Assembly (NCBI RefSeq): GCF_018100795.1
Contig: NZ_JAGJDY010000007.1
Span: 124,001 to 188,000, forward strand
Source: Alteromonas sp. MMG017
GTDB lineage: Bacteria; Pseudomonadota; Gammaproteobacteria; Enterobacterales; Alteromonadaceae
Direction: 5' to 3'
Length of the DNA: 64,000 nucleotides
Shown: piece after piece, positions 44,538 through 53,487 of the stretch
Numbering within the stretch: position 1 is the stretch's first letter
Layout: every line of letters begins with the position of its first letter
Made by a program: the position numbers and the translations under genes
Notes under the pieces: model-generated
Databases searched by the model: none
What the model saw: the letters and a program-made list of their open reading frames with translations, nothing else
Told to the model about the DNA's origin: nothing

Positions 44538-45755
44538 TTACTGCCCTGAATCTATTTTTGTGAAATCAATTTTGTTGTCTTTCGGTGAACTATCGATATT
44601 TTTTACTGTTCTTGGCTTACGGTACAGCATGAAAATTGCGCAGCTGAAGAACAGACCAATAACTAGTGCACCAACCCACTGAATCTGTAGGAACTCTAAT
44701 TTGAAAAGCAGGGTAAGTAACGACAGTATGATTACGTTAAACCCAATGTACTTAAGCTTCCCGAACCGTTTGACAGTCAAATTCAAATTGTCGGTATACA
44801 AACGAATAAGCGAATCTAGGGAGTTAATAACGAACACTATCCCCACAAAGGCCATCGCAAAATTTTTCAACCCTGTGGTTGGAATGCCTGCCTCGTGGTA
44901 CTGATAAATAACGCTAAACCAGACAGCAATCGGTATAGAAGGAAATACCAGCATTGCGCCTAGCACTTGATAGGTTTTCAACCCTCCTACAAAGCGAGAG
45001 GTAAATTGCCCAATCATGATGCTCCACGCAAACCACCAAAATAAGTAAAATTCATGGTAATCATTTAGCGGCAATACAAAATTTTCTATGTTTCCAAAAT
45101 AACTGCCTATTAGTTCCAAATTGTGGGTAAATGCGGCAATTTGGCTATCGCTTCCTAGAAAGGCGCCTGCCCACATAAAGCCAATTAGTGCGATGAACAA
45201 CCAAGTGGTAGAAATACTCAACAATCGTACGTATTTGATGTCAGTACTTGAGTAAACTGCAAAGCAGATAGCAGCAAATACGATTAAATAGAAAATGGGA
45301 ATTATTGATTCACCATCCCCTAAAGCAGGTAAATACCATGGCAGGTTTGATAAAAGCAAAAACGCGGTGAATGCACAGGTACCAATAATGACAACGTTAT
45401 TGATAAACTTCACCAGAGGTATTTCGAAAAACTTAACCTTAGGCTCTACTACGCAAAAATAAAAACACGTAAGAAAATAAAAGCCCCAAATAAGGAAGCC
45501 CCAATAGCCAAACTCAATGGCAATAGGGTTGGTAAAGGCATATTCAGGATTCGCTGTTACGTTTTCGTAGCCCCCGAACTCAGTGAGCGGAAACATGATT
45601 AAGCCAACATCTAAGCCCGAGGTAAATAGAATGGCGATAAAGGTGAAAAGTCTAACCGGTGTTACACCGATACACTTCACATTTCCCCATTTAGCGAGAA
45701 TAACCGCAATGGCTAGTAGGGTAAAAATGATCCCAGCATTAAGCCATAAGGTCAT
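44538..45755 (-). CDS. Short divergent BCCT-like transporter
   Basis: A 405-residue membrane protein with about ten helices. It is clearly related to the BCCT family: ILFTSGLDVGLIMFPLTEFGGY matches BCCT TM3, and FYLFWWFAWSIMIGQFTSRF matches the TM8 Trp box. Canonical BCCTs are 500-680 residues and have PFVG where this has IMIG, and the TM3 motif is GLDVG rather than GMGIG. An Asp there recalls H+-coupled BetT, which has GIGID. It probably carries choline or a related quaternary amine for the BetA/BetB genes upstream. Confidence 0.75.
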   Translation of the reverse strand: MTLWLNAGIIFTLLAIAVILAKWGNVKCIGVTPVRLFTFIAILFTSGLDVGLIMFPLTEFGGYENVTANPEYAFTNPIAIEFGYWGFLIWGFYFLTCFYFCVVEPKVKFFEIPLVKFINNVVIIGTCAFTAFLLLSNLPWYLPALGDGESIIPIFYLIVFAAICFAVYSSTDIKYVRLLSISTTWLFIALIGFMWAGAFLGSDSQIAAFTHNLELIGSYFGNIENFVLPLNDYHEFYLFWWFAWSIMIGQFTSRFVGGLKTYQVLGAMLVFPSIPIAVWFSVIYQYHEAGIPTTGLKNFAMAFVGIVFVINSLDSLIRLYTDNLNLTVKRFGKLKYIGFNVIILSLLTLLFKLEFLQIQWVGALVIGLFFSCAIFMLYRKPRTVKNIDSSPKDNKIDFTKIDSGQ

Positions 45756-45857
45756 TACTTGCTCCCCAAAACAATCGATAATACTTCATCTTTTTTCCTG
45801 TTGTTATATTTCCATACGTGCCAAAAATGCCTTTTTGGCACGTGTAAGCGGCTCAGG

Positions 45858-47528
45858 TTAAATCGTTGAATTACGCTGAACCGTTTCCCAATTAGTTGAT
45901 ATAGCAACGTTAACCTGTGAATGCGTTACTGCTGGCTTGCCCAATATCAAATCGGCCGCTTTTTCAGCCACCATAATAGTGGGCGCGTTCAAGTTACCGT
46001 TTGGTACTGTTGGGAAAATTGAAGAATCCACTACCCGTAGGCTTTCAATACCATGCACTTGCGTATTAGAGTTCACAACTGCCATGGCATCTTCACCCAT
46101 TTTGCATGAGCACGACGGATGATAGGCGCTTTCTACTGCTTGGCGCACAAATGCATCAATTTCTTCGTCAGTTTGAATATGCTTACCAGGTTGAATTTCA
46201 TCTTCTCGGTAATCGTCAAACGCACTTTGTTCAATAATTTCACGGGTCAAGCGCACGCAGGCACGAAAGCCTTCAATGTCATCTTGATGCTGCAAGTAAT
46301 TGAACTGAATTTTGGGTGCGTCGGTAGGGTTAGCCGTTTTAATGGTTACGGCACCGCGGCTTTTAGGCTTGTTGTGACCAACATGCACCTGAAAACCATG
46401 ACCATCAAAGGCACTGCGCCCATCGTAACGCATAGCTGCTGGTAAGAAGTGATATTGAATATCAGGCCATTCAACGCCCGGCTTCGAACGAATAAATGCA
46501 CAAGACTCAAAGTGATTGGTAGCCCCTAGCCCCTTGCGAGTAAACATCCAACGCGCACCAATTAAGCCTTTTGAAATCAGCCCTAATTTGCCATTTAGCG
46601 TAATAGGCTGTTTGCACTTGTATTGGAAGTAGAACTCTAAATGGTCTTGTAGATTCTGCCCTACCCCCGGCAAGTGATGCTTAACTTCAACGCCAGCGGC
46701 TTTAAGGGTGTCGCTGTCGCCAATGCCCGAAAGTTGTAGAAGATGTGGCGAGCCAATAGAGCCTGCACTAAGCACCACTTCTTTATTCGCTTTTGCAGTA
46801 ATACGTTTACCGTTTACGCTGTACTGCACACCCACAGCTTTTTTGCCATCAAGTAGGACTTTTTCGGCCAACGCACCGGTCACTAATGTTAAGTTTTTGC
46901 GGGATTTGACTGGATCTAAATATTCACGACTGGTCGAACTGCGCACGCCGTCTTTCACGGTCATGTGCATAGGCCCAAAGCCTTCTTGCTGAGCAGCGTT
47001 ATAGTCTGCCGTTTCTGCGTAGCCGGCTTCCTGTCCCGCCTTTATAAAAGCGGTGTATAAAGGATTGGCCATTTCATTGCCATTATTAACCCCTAACGGG
47101 CCCTTTCCACCACGGTATTCATCTTTACCTAAATAGAAAGACTCGGCTTTTTGGAAATAGGGTAAACAAGCTTGGTAGTTCCAGCCTTGTGCGCCGTGTT
47201 CTTCCCACTCATCGAAATCTTTTGCATGGCCGCGAACGTATACCATGCCGTTTATAGATGAAGAACCACCCAATACCTTACCTCGAGGGCAATGCATTTT
47301 ACGGTTATCAAGAAACGGCTCTTCTTCAGTGTGGAATTGCCATGCGTATTTATCGCTATTCATCGGAATCGACAATGCTGTTGGCATTTTAATAAAAATG
47401 CTTTTATCACTGCCGCCGGTTTCTAACAAAAGCACGTTGTTGTTCGCGTCTTCTGATAGTCGGTTAGCCAACACACAACCTGCAGAGCCAGCACCCACTA
47501 TGATGTAATCATATGCTTGCTTACTCAT
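45858..47528 (-). CDS. betA: Choline dehydrogenase
   Basis: A 556-residue GMC flavoprotein. The FAD-binding beta-alpha-beta motif is [20 protein letters not shown] at the N-terminus; GMC signatures are [21 protein letters not shown] and [19 protein letters not shown]. The catalytic His lies in [12 protein letters not shown], followed by [21 protein letters not shown]. It oxidises choline to betaine aldehyde at the membrane, passing electrons to the respiratory chain. The frame starts at 47528, next to the betB stop (overlapping by 1 base), so the two enzymes are translated as a unit. Confidence 0.9.
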   Translation of the reverse strand: MSKQAYDYIIVGAGSAGCVLANRLSEDANNNVLLLETGGSDKSIFIKMPTALSIPMNSDKYAWQFHTEEEPFLDNRKMHCPRGKVLGGSSSINGMVYVRGHAKDFDEWEEHGAQGWNYQACLPYFQKAESFYLGKDEYRGGKGPLGVNNGNEMANPLYTAFIKAGQEAGYAETADYNAAQQEGFGPMHMTVKDGVRSSTSREYLDPVKSRKNLTLVTGALAEKVLLDGKKAVGVQYSVNGKRITAKANKEVVLSAGSIGSPHLLQLSGIGDSDTLKAAGVEVKHHLPGVGQNLQDHLEFYFQYKCKQPITLNGKLGLISKGLIGARWMFTRKGLGATNHFESCAFIRSKPGVEWPDIQYHFLPAAMRYDGRSAFDGHGFQVHVGHNKPKSRGAVTIKTANPTDAPKIQFNYLQHQDDIEGFRACVRLTREIIEQSAFDDYREDEIQPGKHIQTDEEIDAFVRQAVESAYHPSCSCKMGEDAMAVVNSNTQVHGIESLRVVDSSIFPTVPNGNLNAPTIMVAEKAADLILGKPAVTHSQVNVAISTNWETVQRNSTI

Positions 47529-49039
47529 TAAAATGGGCTCTCTATGTCGGTCATGCCTACATAAACTGACTTCGTTTGTGTGTAGTGATCTAGCGTTTCT
47601 ATCCCGTTTTCACGACCAATACCCGATTGCTTATAGCCGCCAACTGGCATTTCTGCCGGTGAATTACCATAGCTATTTATCCAACAAATACCCGCTTGTA
47701 GCTTATGAATAACACGATGTGCGCGTTTAATATCTTTGGTAAATACGCCAGCAGCCAAACCTAAGTGAGTATTGTTAGCACGGTTAATCACATCGGCTTC
47801 ATCTTCAAACACCAACACGCTCATTACCGGGCCAAAGATTTCCTCTTTAACTATCGTCATGTCATCGGTGCAATCGGTAAAAATGGTAGGAGCCACAAAG
47901 TAGCCGTTTGGCGCAGACTCAGGGCTTAAGGTTGTACCACCGGTTAACACGGTCGCGCCTTCTTCTACACCTTTGTTGATGTAGCTCATCACCAGGTCTT
48001 GATGATTCTTAGAAATAAGCGCGCCTAAATTCACATTCGGATCGAGCGGGTCGCCTGCAACAATATTTTCTTCTGTGCGAGCTTTAAGTTCGTCGATAAA
48101 CCCTTGGTATACGGACTTGTGTACGTACACTCTTGTACAGTTGGTGCAAACTTCACCTTGGGTATAAAAGTTACCCAGCATAGCAGCGCTGACCGCTTGC
48201 GATACGTCGGCGTCTTCAAACACCAACAATGGCGATTTACCGCCAAGTTCCATAGTCACGTCTTTTAACGAACCTGCTGCGCTAGCCACAACCTTTTTGC
48301 CTGTAACGACTTCGCCAGTGAAAGACACTTTTTCGATATCAGGGTTTTGGGTTAACCATTGGCCTACTTCTGCTGCACCTTGTACAACGTTAAACACGCC
48401 TGCTGGTACGCCCGCTTCGAAGAAAATTTCAGCCAGTTTAATGGCACCTAATGGTGTTTCTTCTGAAGGTTTGAAAATTAATGCGTTGCCAGCCGCTAGT
48501 GCAGGGCCTGATTTCCAGCACGCAATTTGTAATGGGTAGTTCCATGCGCCAATACCTGCGCAAATACCAAGTGGCTCTTTTCGTGTGTAGTAGAAGTCTT
48601 CGCCTACCATCTGCTGTTGGCCTACTTGCGTAGGAGCCAGGCCAGCAAAGTACTCAATGACATCAGCACCGGTTACAACATCAACACACTCAGCTTCTTG
48701 CCAAGGCTTACCGGTATCTAGCACTTCAATTTTAGCCAGATCATCGTTACGTTCGCGTAGTAACGCTACTGCTTTTAGTAAAATACGACTGCGTTCAATC
48801 GGTGCCATAGCAGACCAAGTAGCAAAGCCTTCTTTTGCACTTGCTATTGCCGCCTGTTGAACAGCTTCATCAGCCACTTCAACGTGATAAATAACATCGT
48901 CGGTAGCGGGGTTTTTAACCGCAAATGTTTCGCCGCTTTTATTAGCAATGAATTGGCCATGAATAAAATTTTGATAAACCGGGGTTGTCACATTAAAACC
49001 TATTTTGATAACTGTCAGCAGATTAGAACTCGCTAACAT
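47528..49039 (-). CDS. betB: Betaine-aldehyde dehydrogenase
   Basis: An aldehyde dehydrogenase of about 487-503 residues. The catalytic Cys is in [15 protein letters not shown], the general-base Glu in [13 protein letters not shown], and the NAD-binding [11 protein letters not shown] and [10 protein letters not shown] segments are typical of BetB. It converts betaine aldehyde to glycine betaine, an osmoprotectant. The first ATG is at 49039; a GTG at 48991, with [15 protein letters not shown] following, fits the family N-terminus better and is an alternative start. It begins the betB-betA-BCCT-receptor operon. No betI regulator gene is present in the window. Confidence 0.9.
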   Translation of the reverse strand: MLASSNLLTVIKIGFNVTTPVYQNFIHGQFIANKSGETFAVKNPATDDVIYHVEVADEAVQQAAIASAKEGFATWSAMAPIERSRILLKAVALLRERNDDLAKIEVLDTGKPWQEAECVDVVTGADVIEYFAGLAPTQVGQQQMVGEDFYYTRKEPLGICAGIGAWNYPLQIACWKSGPALAAGNALIFKPSEETPLGAIKLAEIFFEAGVPAGVFNVVQGAAEVGQWLTQNPDIEKVSFTGEVVTGKKVVASAAGSLKDVTMELGGKSPLLVFEDADVSQAVSAAMLGNFYTQGEVCTNCTRVYVHKSVYQGFIDELKARTEENIVAGDPLDPNVNLGALISKNHQDLVMSYINKGVEEGATVLTGGTTLSPESAPNGYFVAPTIFTDCTDDMTIVKEEIFGPVMSVLVFEDEADVINRANNTHLGLAAGVFTKDIKRAHRVIHKLQAGICWINSYGNSPAEMPVGGYKQSGIGRENGIETLDHYTQTKSVYVGMTDIESPF

Positions 49040-49317
49040 TGTTCAAATTTACTTCGTCAGGCGTGCTTACTGCTTTACGCAGGCCTGAGCGCTCGAATAA
49101 CACACATACCGTTTAATTAACGTCTTGAATCCGTTAATTGTTTTTAAAACGTTTACAGATAGCGTTTTCACCGCAGTCTACAAATACGTTGAAACCCTCA
49201 TATAACTGCCAATCGAAGCTTTAATCATCGAAACTTTAATTCAAGTAGCGGTTCTATTCAGTATTGAAGACTAGAGAAGACATTCAACTCTATCTAAGTA
49301 ATGTGTATTTTTTATTA

Positions 49318-49331
49318 ATTGATCGTTCAAT
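49318..49331. promoter_or_regulatory. Dyad upstream of betB
   Basis: ATTGATCGTTCAAT has matching half-sites ATTGA/TCAAT around a 4-bp centre. It lies about 280 bases before the betB ATG. The pattern suits a TetR-type (BetI-like) repressor, but no regulator gene is nearby. Confidence 0.45.
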
Positions 49332-49450
49332 AAAAATAAATACTAAGGGAATAACACTAATAATTCAACGTTGACAAAGACTGAATTTGTTTAAAATTGA
49401 TTTGAGCTAAATCTAAGGCGCTTTATTTTATCCGAAACGGAGGGTTTAAA

Positions 49451-49495
49451 ATGTGTACACTTTGCTTTTTTATTAGCCGAATTCTTTCTATTTAG
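49451..49495 (+). CDS. Possible 14-aa leader peptide
   Basis: ATG at 49451 follows CGGAGGG by 7 bases, a strong ribosome-binding site. The frame reads MCTLCFFISRILSI then TAG. It lies 330 bases before the 457-aa gene. Too short to identify; it may be a leader or chance. Confidence 0.2.
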   Translation: MCTLCFFISRILSI

Positions 49496-49607
49496 TTTTA
49501 TTTGTGTACAGTTTTTAGGGGTGGTTGTAACAGTCAGTTAGAACATTCGCTTTTTAGAATTACTGATTAGATAGAACACGAACAATTTCTTACACTAAGC
49601 ACTAATC

Positions 49608-49622
49608 TATGAATCGTTCATA
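49608..49622. promoter_or_regulatory. Second dyad in the betB/49823 intergenic region
   Basis: TATGAATCGTTCATA has perfect arms TATGAA/TTCATA around a 3-bp centre. It shares TCGTTCA with the dyad at 49318-49331, which makes one regulator binding both plausible. Confidence 0.4.
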
Positions 49623-49822
49623 AAACAACCAAAAAGATTTGTAGAAATCAGTGTTTATTGCTTAAGTAGATAGACAGAATTATTTGCCATGAATGGTTTC
49701 AAAGTATAATAGCGCCCTATAAGTGCGATATAATTCGTAGTATTGTTCGTAACAAAACCAAATTAGTGCATACTTTCGTAAGAAGCGGTAACACTGTGAT
49801 GAATAAGGCGAAAATTACCTAA

Positions 49823-51196
49823 GTGCACAAGATTAAACTCACACAAGATGAAAACCTGTCTTTAAGAGTCGATTATCAGCTACAACCGAGTGATCATCAG
49901 CGTCTTGACCTGTTTTTTTCACTGCCTGATGAAATGGGTATTAGCTCGAAGACCCTCACCGAAGAACAGTATTTTCACCACAGTATCCAAAACCACAGTG
50001 CTTATCATTCCGATCAACTCCATGTTCCCTTGGTGCGTAGTCGTTTTATTAGTCAGAAAAAGGGCGAGCAAAGTGACTACCGCTTAAATCTAAACTTGTA
50101 CTCGTATCAAATCCGTACTGCACTCGACACCGATGTAAAGCAAACGCTAAAGATTAAAGACAGCAAATCGTTTTACCCACAAGCCATTGTGCTAGCAGAG
50201 CAAACTTCAGATCTACTAAAAAAGCTTAGGCGCTACACCCCTTCTGATGAAAAGTTACGGGCGTATTTTGAGAATGCTGATAATTATTTGAGTTGGCAGG
50301 TAGAGCAGTCGTTTTTAAAGTTGCTGTCCTCTGCCCCGAAAAGTAGCGATTATTCCAGTGAACGGAAGTTTCTTTTCGACTTTTGTAGACGAGAAAATCA
50401 GTACCGCGCAGATAACCAATATAACTCGCAGATTACGTTAGACGATCCAAATCGCATTACTAACAAAATGCGACTATTACAGCGTTTAATTGAATACGGC
50501 GTAGTATTTCAAAAGAAAACGAAAAGCCTCAATACCTATTTGAACCGGTTAGTTAAGGGTACGGTAACGGCGGTAATTATGGCTGCGGTAATGGTGTTGG
50601 TGCTAAACGCGCGTACCAACTTTACTGAAGTGACAGTGGCCTTCGTGGGAATTCTTGGTGTTATTTACGGGCTAAGAGAAATCTTTAAAGAAGACATTAC
50701 TCGGGTAATTTGGCGGCGTATTCAAAAAGGTCTGCCGAAGTGGAAGATTATTTATAGCCACAGTGTAAATAAAAGTAGAATTGCCACTCAAACTATTTGG
50801 CTTGAATACATTCGTAATAAAGATTTACCTAAGCAGGTTGATAAGTTGTACCAAACCCGTAGGCAGCAAAATAAACAAGCTGCACAGTTGCTTCACTTTC
50901 GTAGTGATACCCGCGTAAATGCGAAAAGCTTCTTACCTGGCTACGACGACATACAACAACGTATCTATTTTAATCTCACCCCCTTCATACGCTTTCTGAA
51001 AAAAGGCGAAGGTAGGCTGTATTCATTAGAGAACAACAAAATAACTAAGCAGGCGGTTGAACGACGCTATCAAATCAATGTGGTACTAATGCATACCAAC
51101 AAACAAAAGCAGCAGCAAGTTCAGCGATTTAAAATAACCTTAAACCGCTCTACTATTATTAATATTGAAGCACTAGAAATCCGCGAGAGTGATTAG
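49823..51196 (+). CDS. Unknown 457-aa protein with central membrane hairpin
   Basis: I do not recognise the family. Residues 1-240 are hydrophilic with basic, Tyr/Gln-rich sequence. About residues 248-290 contain two transmembrane helices (TVTAVIMAAVMVLVLNART and TVAFVGILGVIYGLREIF). The C-terminal 170 residues are basic and soluble (RQQNKQAAQLLHFRSD). The start is GTG at 49823, with a weak AAGGCG. No enzyme motif is visible. It is divergent from the bet operon and convergent with the PepSY operon. It looks like a two-TM scaffold or sensor with cytoplasmic domains. Confidence 0.65.
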   Translation: MHKIKLTQDENLSLRVDYQLQPSDHQRLDLFFSLPDEMGISSKTLTEEQYFHHSIQNHSAYHSDQLHVPLVRSRFISQKKGEQSDYRLNLNLYSYQIRTALDTDVKQTLKIKDSKSFYPQAIVLAEQTSDLLKKLRRYTPSDEKLRAYFENADNYLSWQVEQSFLKLLSSAPKSSDYSSERKFLFDFCRRENQYRADNQYNSQITLDDPNRITNKMRLLQRLIEYGVVFQKKTKSLNTYLNRLVKGTVTAVIMAAVMVLVLNARTNFTEVTVAFVGILGVIYGLREIFKEDITRVIWRRIQKGLPKWKIIYSHSVNKSRIATQTIWLEYIRNKDLPKQVDKLYQTRRQQNKQAAQLLHFRSDTRVNAKSFLPGYDDIQQRIYFNLTPFIRFLKKGEGRLYSLENNKITKQAVERRYQINVVLMHTNKQKQQQVQRFKITLNRSTIINIEALEIRESD

Positions 51197-51210
51197 CCAT
51201 TGCAATACTA

Positions 51211-51498
51211 TCAAGGACTTTTCTGATTAATTAGTACCGCGACTAACAATATGGCTACGGCGATTAAAGCAAACCACCACACCAGTGATATTGCCAGCGG
51301 TTCGGGCGTGTTTACTATTTCAACAAAAGAAAGCATCATCAATAGCCACCCACCAATACGCATGCTGTTTTGGACATAACGTTTTCGACTGCGACTAAAT
51401 TGACGGCCAAACAACGACCCCACTCGCTTGAAATGCTTATTGCTTCCTAATGCGAGCAAACCAATACCGACTATAATTAATACGGTGACTGCCAGCAT
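51211..51498 (-). CDS. DUF3325-like small membrane protein
   Basis: A 95-residue protein with an N-terminal helix (VTVLIIVGIGLLALG), a basic loop and two further helices (GGWLLMMLSFVEIV and WFALIAVAILLVAVLI). Its HFKRV segment and GGWLLM pattern resemble DUF3325 proteins, which accompany PepSY membrane proteins in siderophore-receptor operons. Its ATG overlaps the stop of the PepSY gene by one base. Function unknown, but likely part of the iron operon. Confidence 0.6.
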   Translation of the reverse strand: MLAVTVLIIVGIGLLALGSNKHFKRVGSLFGRQFSRSRKRYVQNSMRIGGWLLMMLSFVEIVNTPEPLAISLVWWFALIAVAILLVAVLINQKSP

Positions 51499-53174
51499 TA
51501 CCGCTTACTCTCTGTATTATTTTGAATCTCATTTGTGCAAGTTTCACTGCTTAATCGAGACAGATAAGAAGGTGTCCTTTTATAATCTAAGCGCCCTCTT
51601 AACCAATAAGCTAAGGCAATAAACCCAACGCTACATATACCGAACATAAGCATAAAACTCAGGTATATTGTATCTACTGCATTAAATGCATGCGTTGTTC
51701 TCTCATAAAAGAGCCACACGCTTCCCCCCGCTAACACTAGATAACTTATTGCGGCTGCGCATGCTTGTTCATACCATGCATATTTTATTGGCCTGACAGC
51801 AGCGTGAATTGCACTGCATAGCCAGGTAATAAAAAACGTATTAATTTCGAAGCCTGAACGATTAGTTACCTCTGTGGGTATTATTCTGTTAGCTAATAAA
51901 AAAGCCGACGTGGCAATCGCGAGCCCCATTATTGCTACCACATTACCTTTTTCCATAATCTGTAGGGATATGGGGAGCTTGCTCGGGTTTTTACCTATCG
52001 CTGGAGTAGTACGGATATCAACAGCTTTAAGATAGTTAATACGGCGCTGGTTAGTCCAAATCACTAACCCAGTTGCAATAAGTACACAACTTAATACACC
52101 TAAACTAAATAGTAGCCAGCGCAAACCAATAGTGGCGAAGTTAGCTTGATGTAAACCATACATTATTCGCCTAATCGTGGCGGGCGCACTTTCATCGGCA
52201 TAACCTTCAAGGGGTGCTGCGGTATAACTCGAATAAACCAAACGCTCAGCGCGATTCGAAACAGTTAGGCTTTTAGTACGTTCTACTATAAGTCGGCTAT
52301 TTTCCCTCAATGGAGATTCTATAGTTATGCGCTTAATCGCATTGGGTTCTTGCCACTTAATTTTTAAGTCGGCCAAAATGGCAGAATAGAGAATGTCTTT
52401 TTTCAGACCGCGTTTATTTATTGTCTGTGTACTTTCACTAAGTTCTGGCAACGATGGAATAATGGCTTTATTAACGCCCCGCTCGCCCTTTTCAAAATGC
52501 ATATTGGCAGAAAACGGCATGTACATAATGGCGTAAATCATAATAGCGCTGATACAAATCATTAAGCAGAAAGGCAGCGTGACGATGCCTATTAATGCAT
52601 GAAAATCAGTTGTCCACTTTGTTACCTTACCCTTTCTTAGAGTGAAGAAATCTTTGAAAAAACGTCTGTGGGTATATATTCCGGTAAAAAGTGCAAGCAG
52701 CATGGCCATAGCAGCAACCCCTGCAATATAACGCCCACCGTAGCCTCTTAGCTGCAAGGTGTAGTGAAAGTTTCTGAAAAACAAGCCACCTTTGGTGTCT
52801 GTGGTTGTCTCTATGGGTATGGCATCTTTATTAAAATTTACTAAATGGCGCGTTTTGCCTTCTCTCCACTGAACATACCAATGATGATCTCGCTGTGTGG
52901 GTAAATAAACCCGCCATGAAGTGGCATTTGTTGCGTGCGTTTCTAGGTAGTCTATAGACTTCTCAACTTGGTAGCGCTGGCCTTGTGTATAAACTTGGTT
53001 TTGTTGCTGTTCATCTATCACGATAGCCTGTCGCTCTGGCATCATCCAGTAGGTTATTTCTGGCGTGAAATAGCTAAGGGTTCCCGTCACAAAAATAGTA
53101 AACAGCAACCACCCGGTTATTAAGCCTAAGTATGTGTGAAGCCATATCATCGATTTTCTAAATGTTGTTTTCAC
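51498..53174 (-). CDS. PepSY-associated transmembrane protein (PiuB-like)
   Basis: A 558-residue membrane protein of the PepSY-TM (PF03929) family. It starts KSMIWLHTYLGLITGWLLFTIFVTGTLSYF, the family signature, followed by a PepSY region and further helices (FHALIGIVTLPFCLMICISAIMIYA). The C-terminal half adds a second set of helices. These proteins are common in Fur-regulated operons and are proposed to reduce ferric-siderophore iron at the inner membrane. It lies between the DUF3649-like gene, which it overlaps by 4 bases, and the DUF3325-like gene. Confidence 0.82.
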   Translation of the reverse strand: MKTTFRKSMIWLHTYLGLITGWLLFTIFVTGTLSYFTPEITYWMMPERQAIVIDEQQQNQVYTQGQRYQVEKSIDYLETHATNATSWRVYLPTQRDHHWYVQWREGKTRHLVNFNKDAIPIETTTDTKGGLFFRNFHYTLQLRGYGGRYIAGVAAMAMLLALFTGIYTHRRFFKDFFTLRKGKVTKWTTDFHALIGIVTLPFCLMICISAIMIYAIMYMPFSANMHFEKGERGVNKAIIPSLPELSESTQTINKRGLKKDILYSAILADLKIKWQEPNAIKRITIESPLRENSRLIVERTKSLTVSNRAERLVYSSYTAAPLEGYADESAPATIRRIMYGLHQANFATIGLRWLLFSLGVLSCVLIATGLVIWTNQRRINYLKAVDIRTTPAIGKNPSKLPISLQIMEKGNVVAIMGLAIATSAFLLANRIIPTEVTNRSGFEINTFFITWLCSAIHAAVRPIKYAWYEQACAAAISYLVLAGGSVWLFYERTTHAFNAVDTIYLSFMLMFGICSVGFIALAYWLRGRLDYKRTPSYLSRLSSETCTNEIQNNTESKR

Positions 53175-53452
53175 AGTACGTCAACCAAGGGTAAAAATAA
53201 CACTGCCACTGCAATCAATAAGATTAAGAAAATTAACCATTTTGCAATATTGGAAATCGCGAAGCTGGCAATGAAAAAAGCAAAAAATACGATATAGCTC
53301 AGCATGCTAGCGGATAACACTGCTACGCCGTCATTTATATATAGTAAGTTTACCAACCCGTAGGTTAAATAAATTGATGAGAGTGCGGATAGCACATAGC
53401 CGCCAATAATGGCGGCTATGCTACGCAGTATAATGTCTACGTTTTTAGTCAA
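53171..53452 (-). CDS. DUF3649-like small membrane protein
   Basis: A 93-residue protein with three helices. The start ILRSIAAIIGGYVLSALSSI, with LRxxAAIxGGY, resembles DUF3649, a small partner of PepSY membrane proteins. It follows the siderophore receptor by 35 bases and overlaps the PepSY gene by 4 nt, so it is a middle gene of the operon. Biochemical role unknown. Confidence 0.65.
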   Translation of the reverse strand: MTKNVDIILRSIAAIIGGYVLSALSSIYLTYGLVNLLYINDGVAVLSASMLSYIVFFAFFIASFAISNIAKWLIFLILLIAVAVLFLPLVDVL

Positions 53453-53487
53453 ACTTTGTATTACCTGTCTTACTGTGAATGCTTTTG

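Larger units (their letters stand above)
49040..49822. other. AT-rich divergent intergenic region upstream of betB
   Basis: About 780 bases between divergent genes, AT-rich. It should hold the bet operon promoter and that of the 457-aa gene. Two dyads sharing TCGTTCA are listed separately, and a 14-codon frame with a good ribosome-binding site lies at 49451-49495. I see no other gene. Confidence 0.5.
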
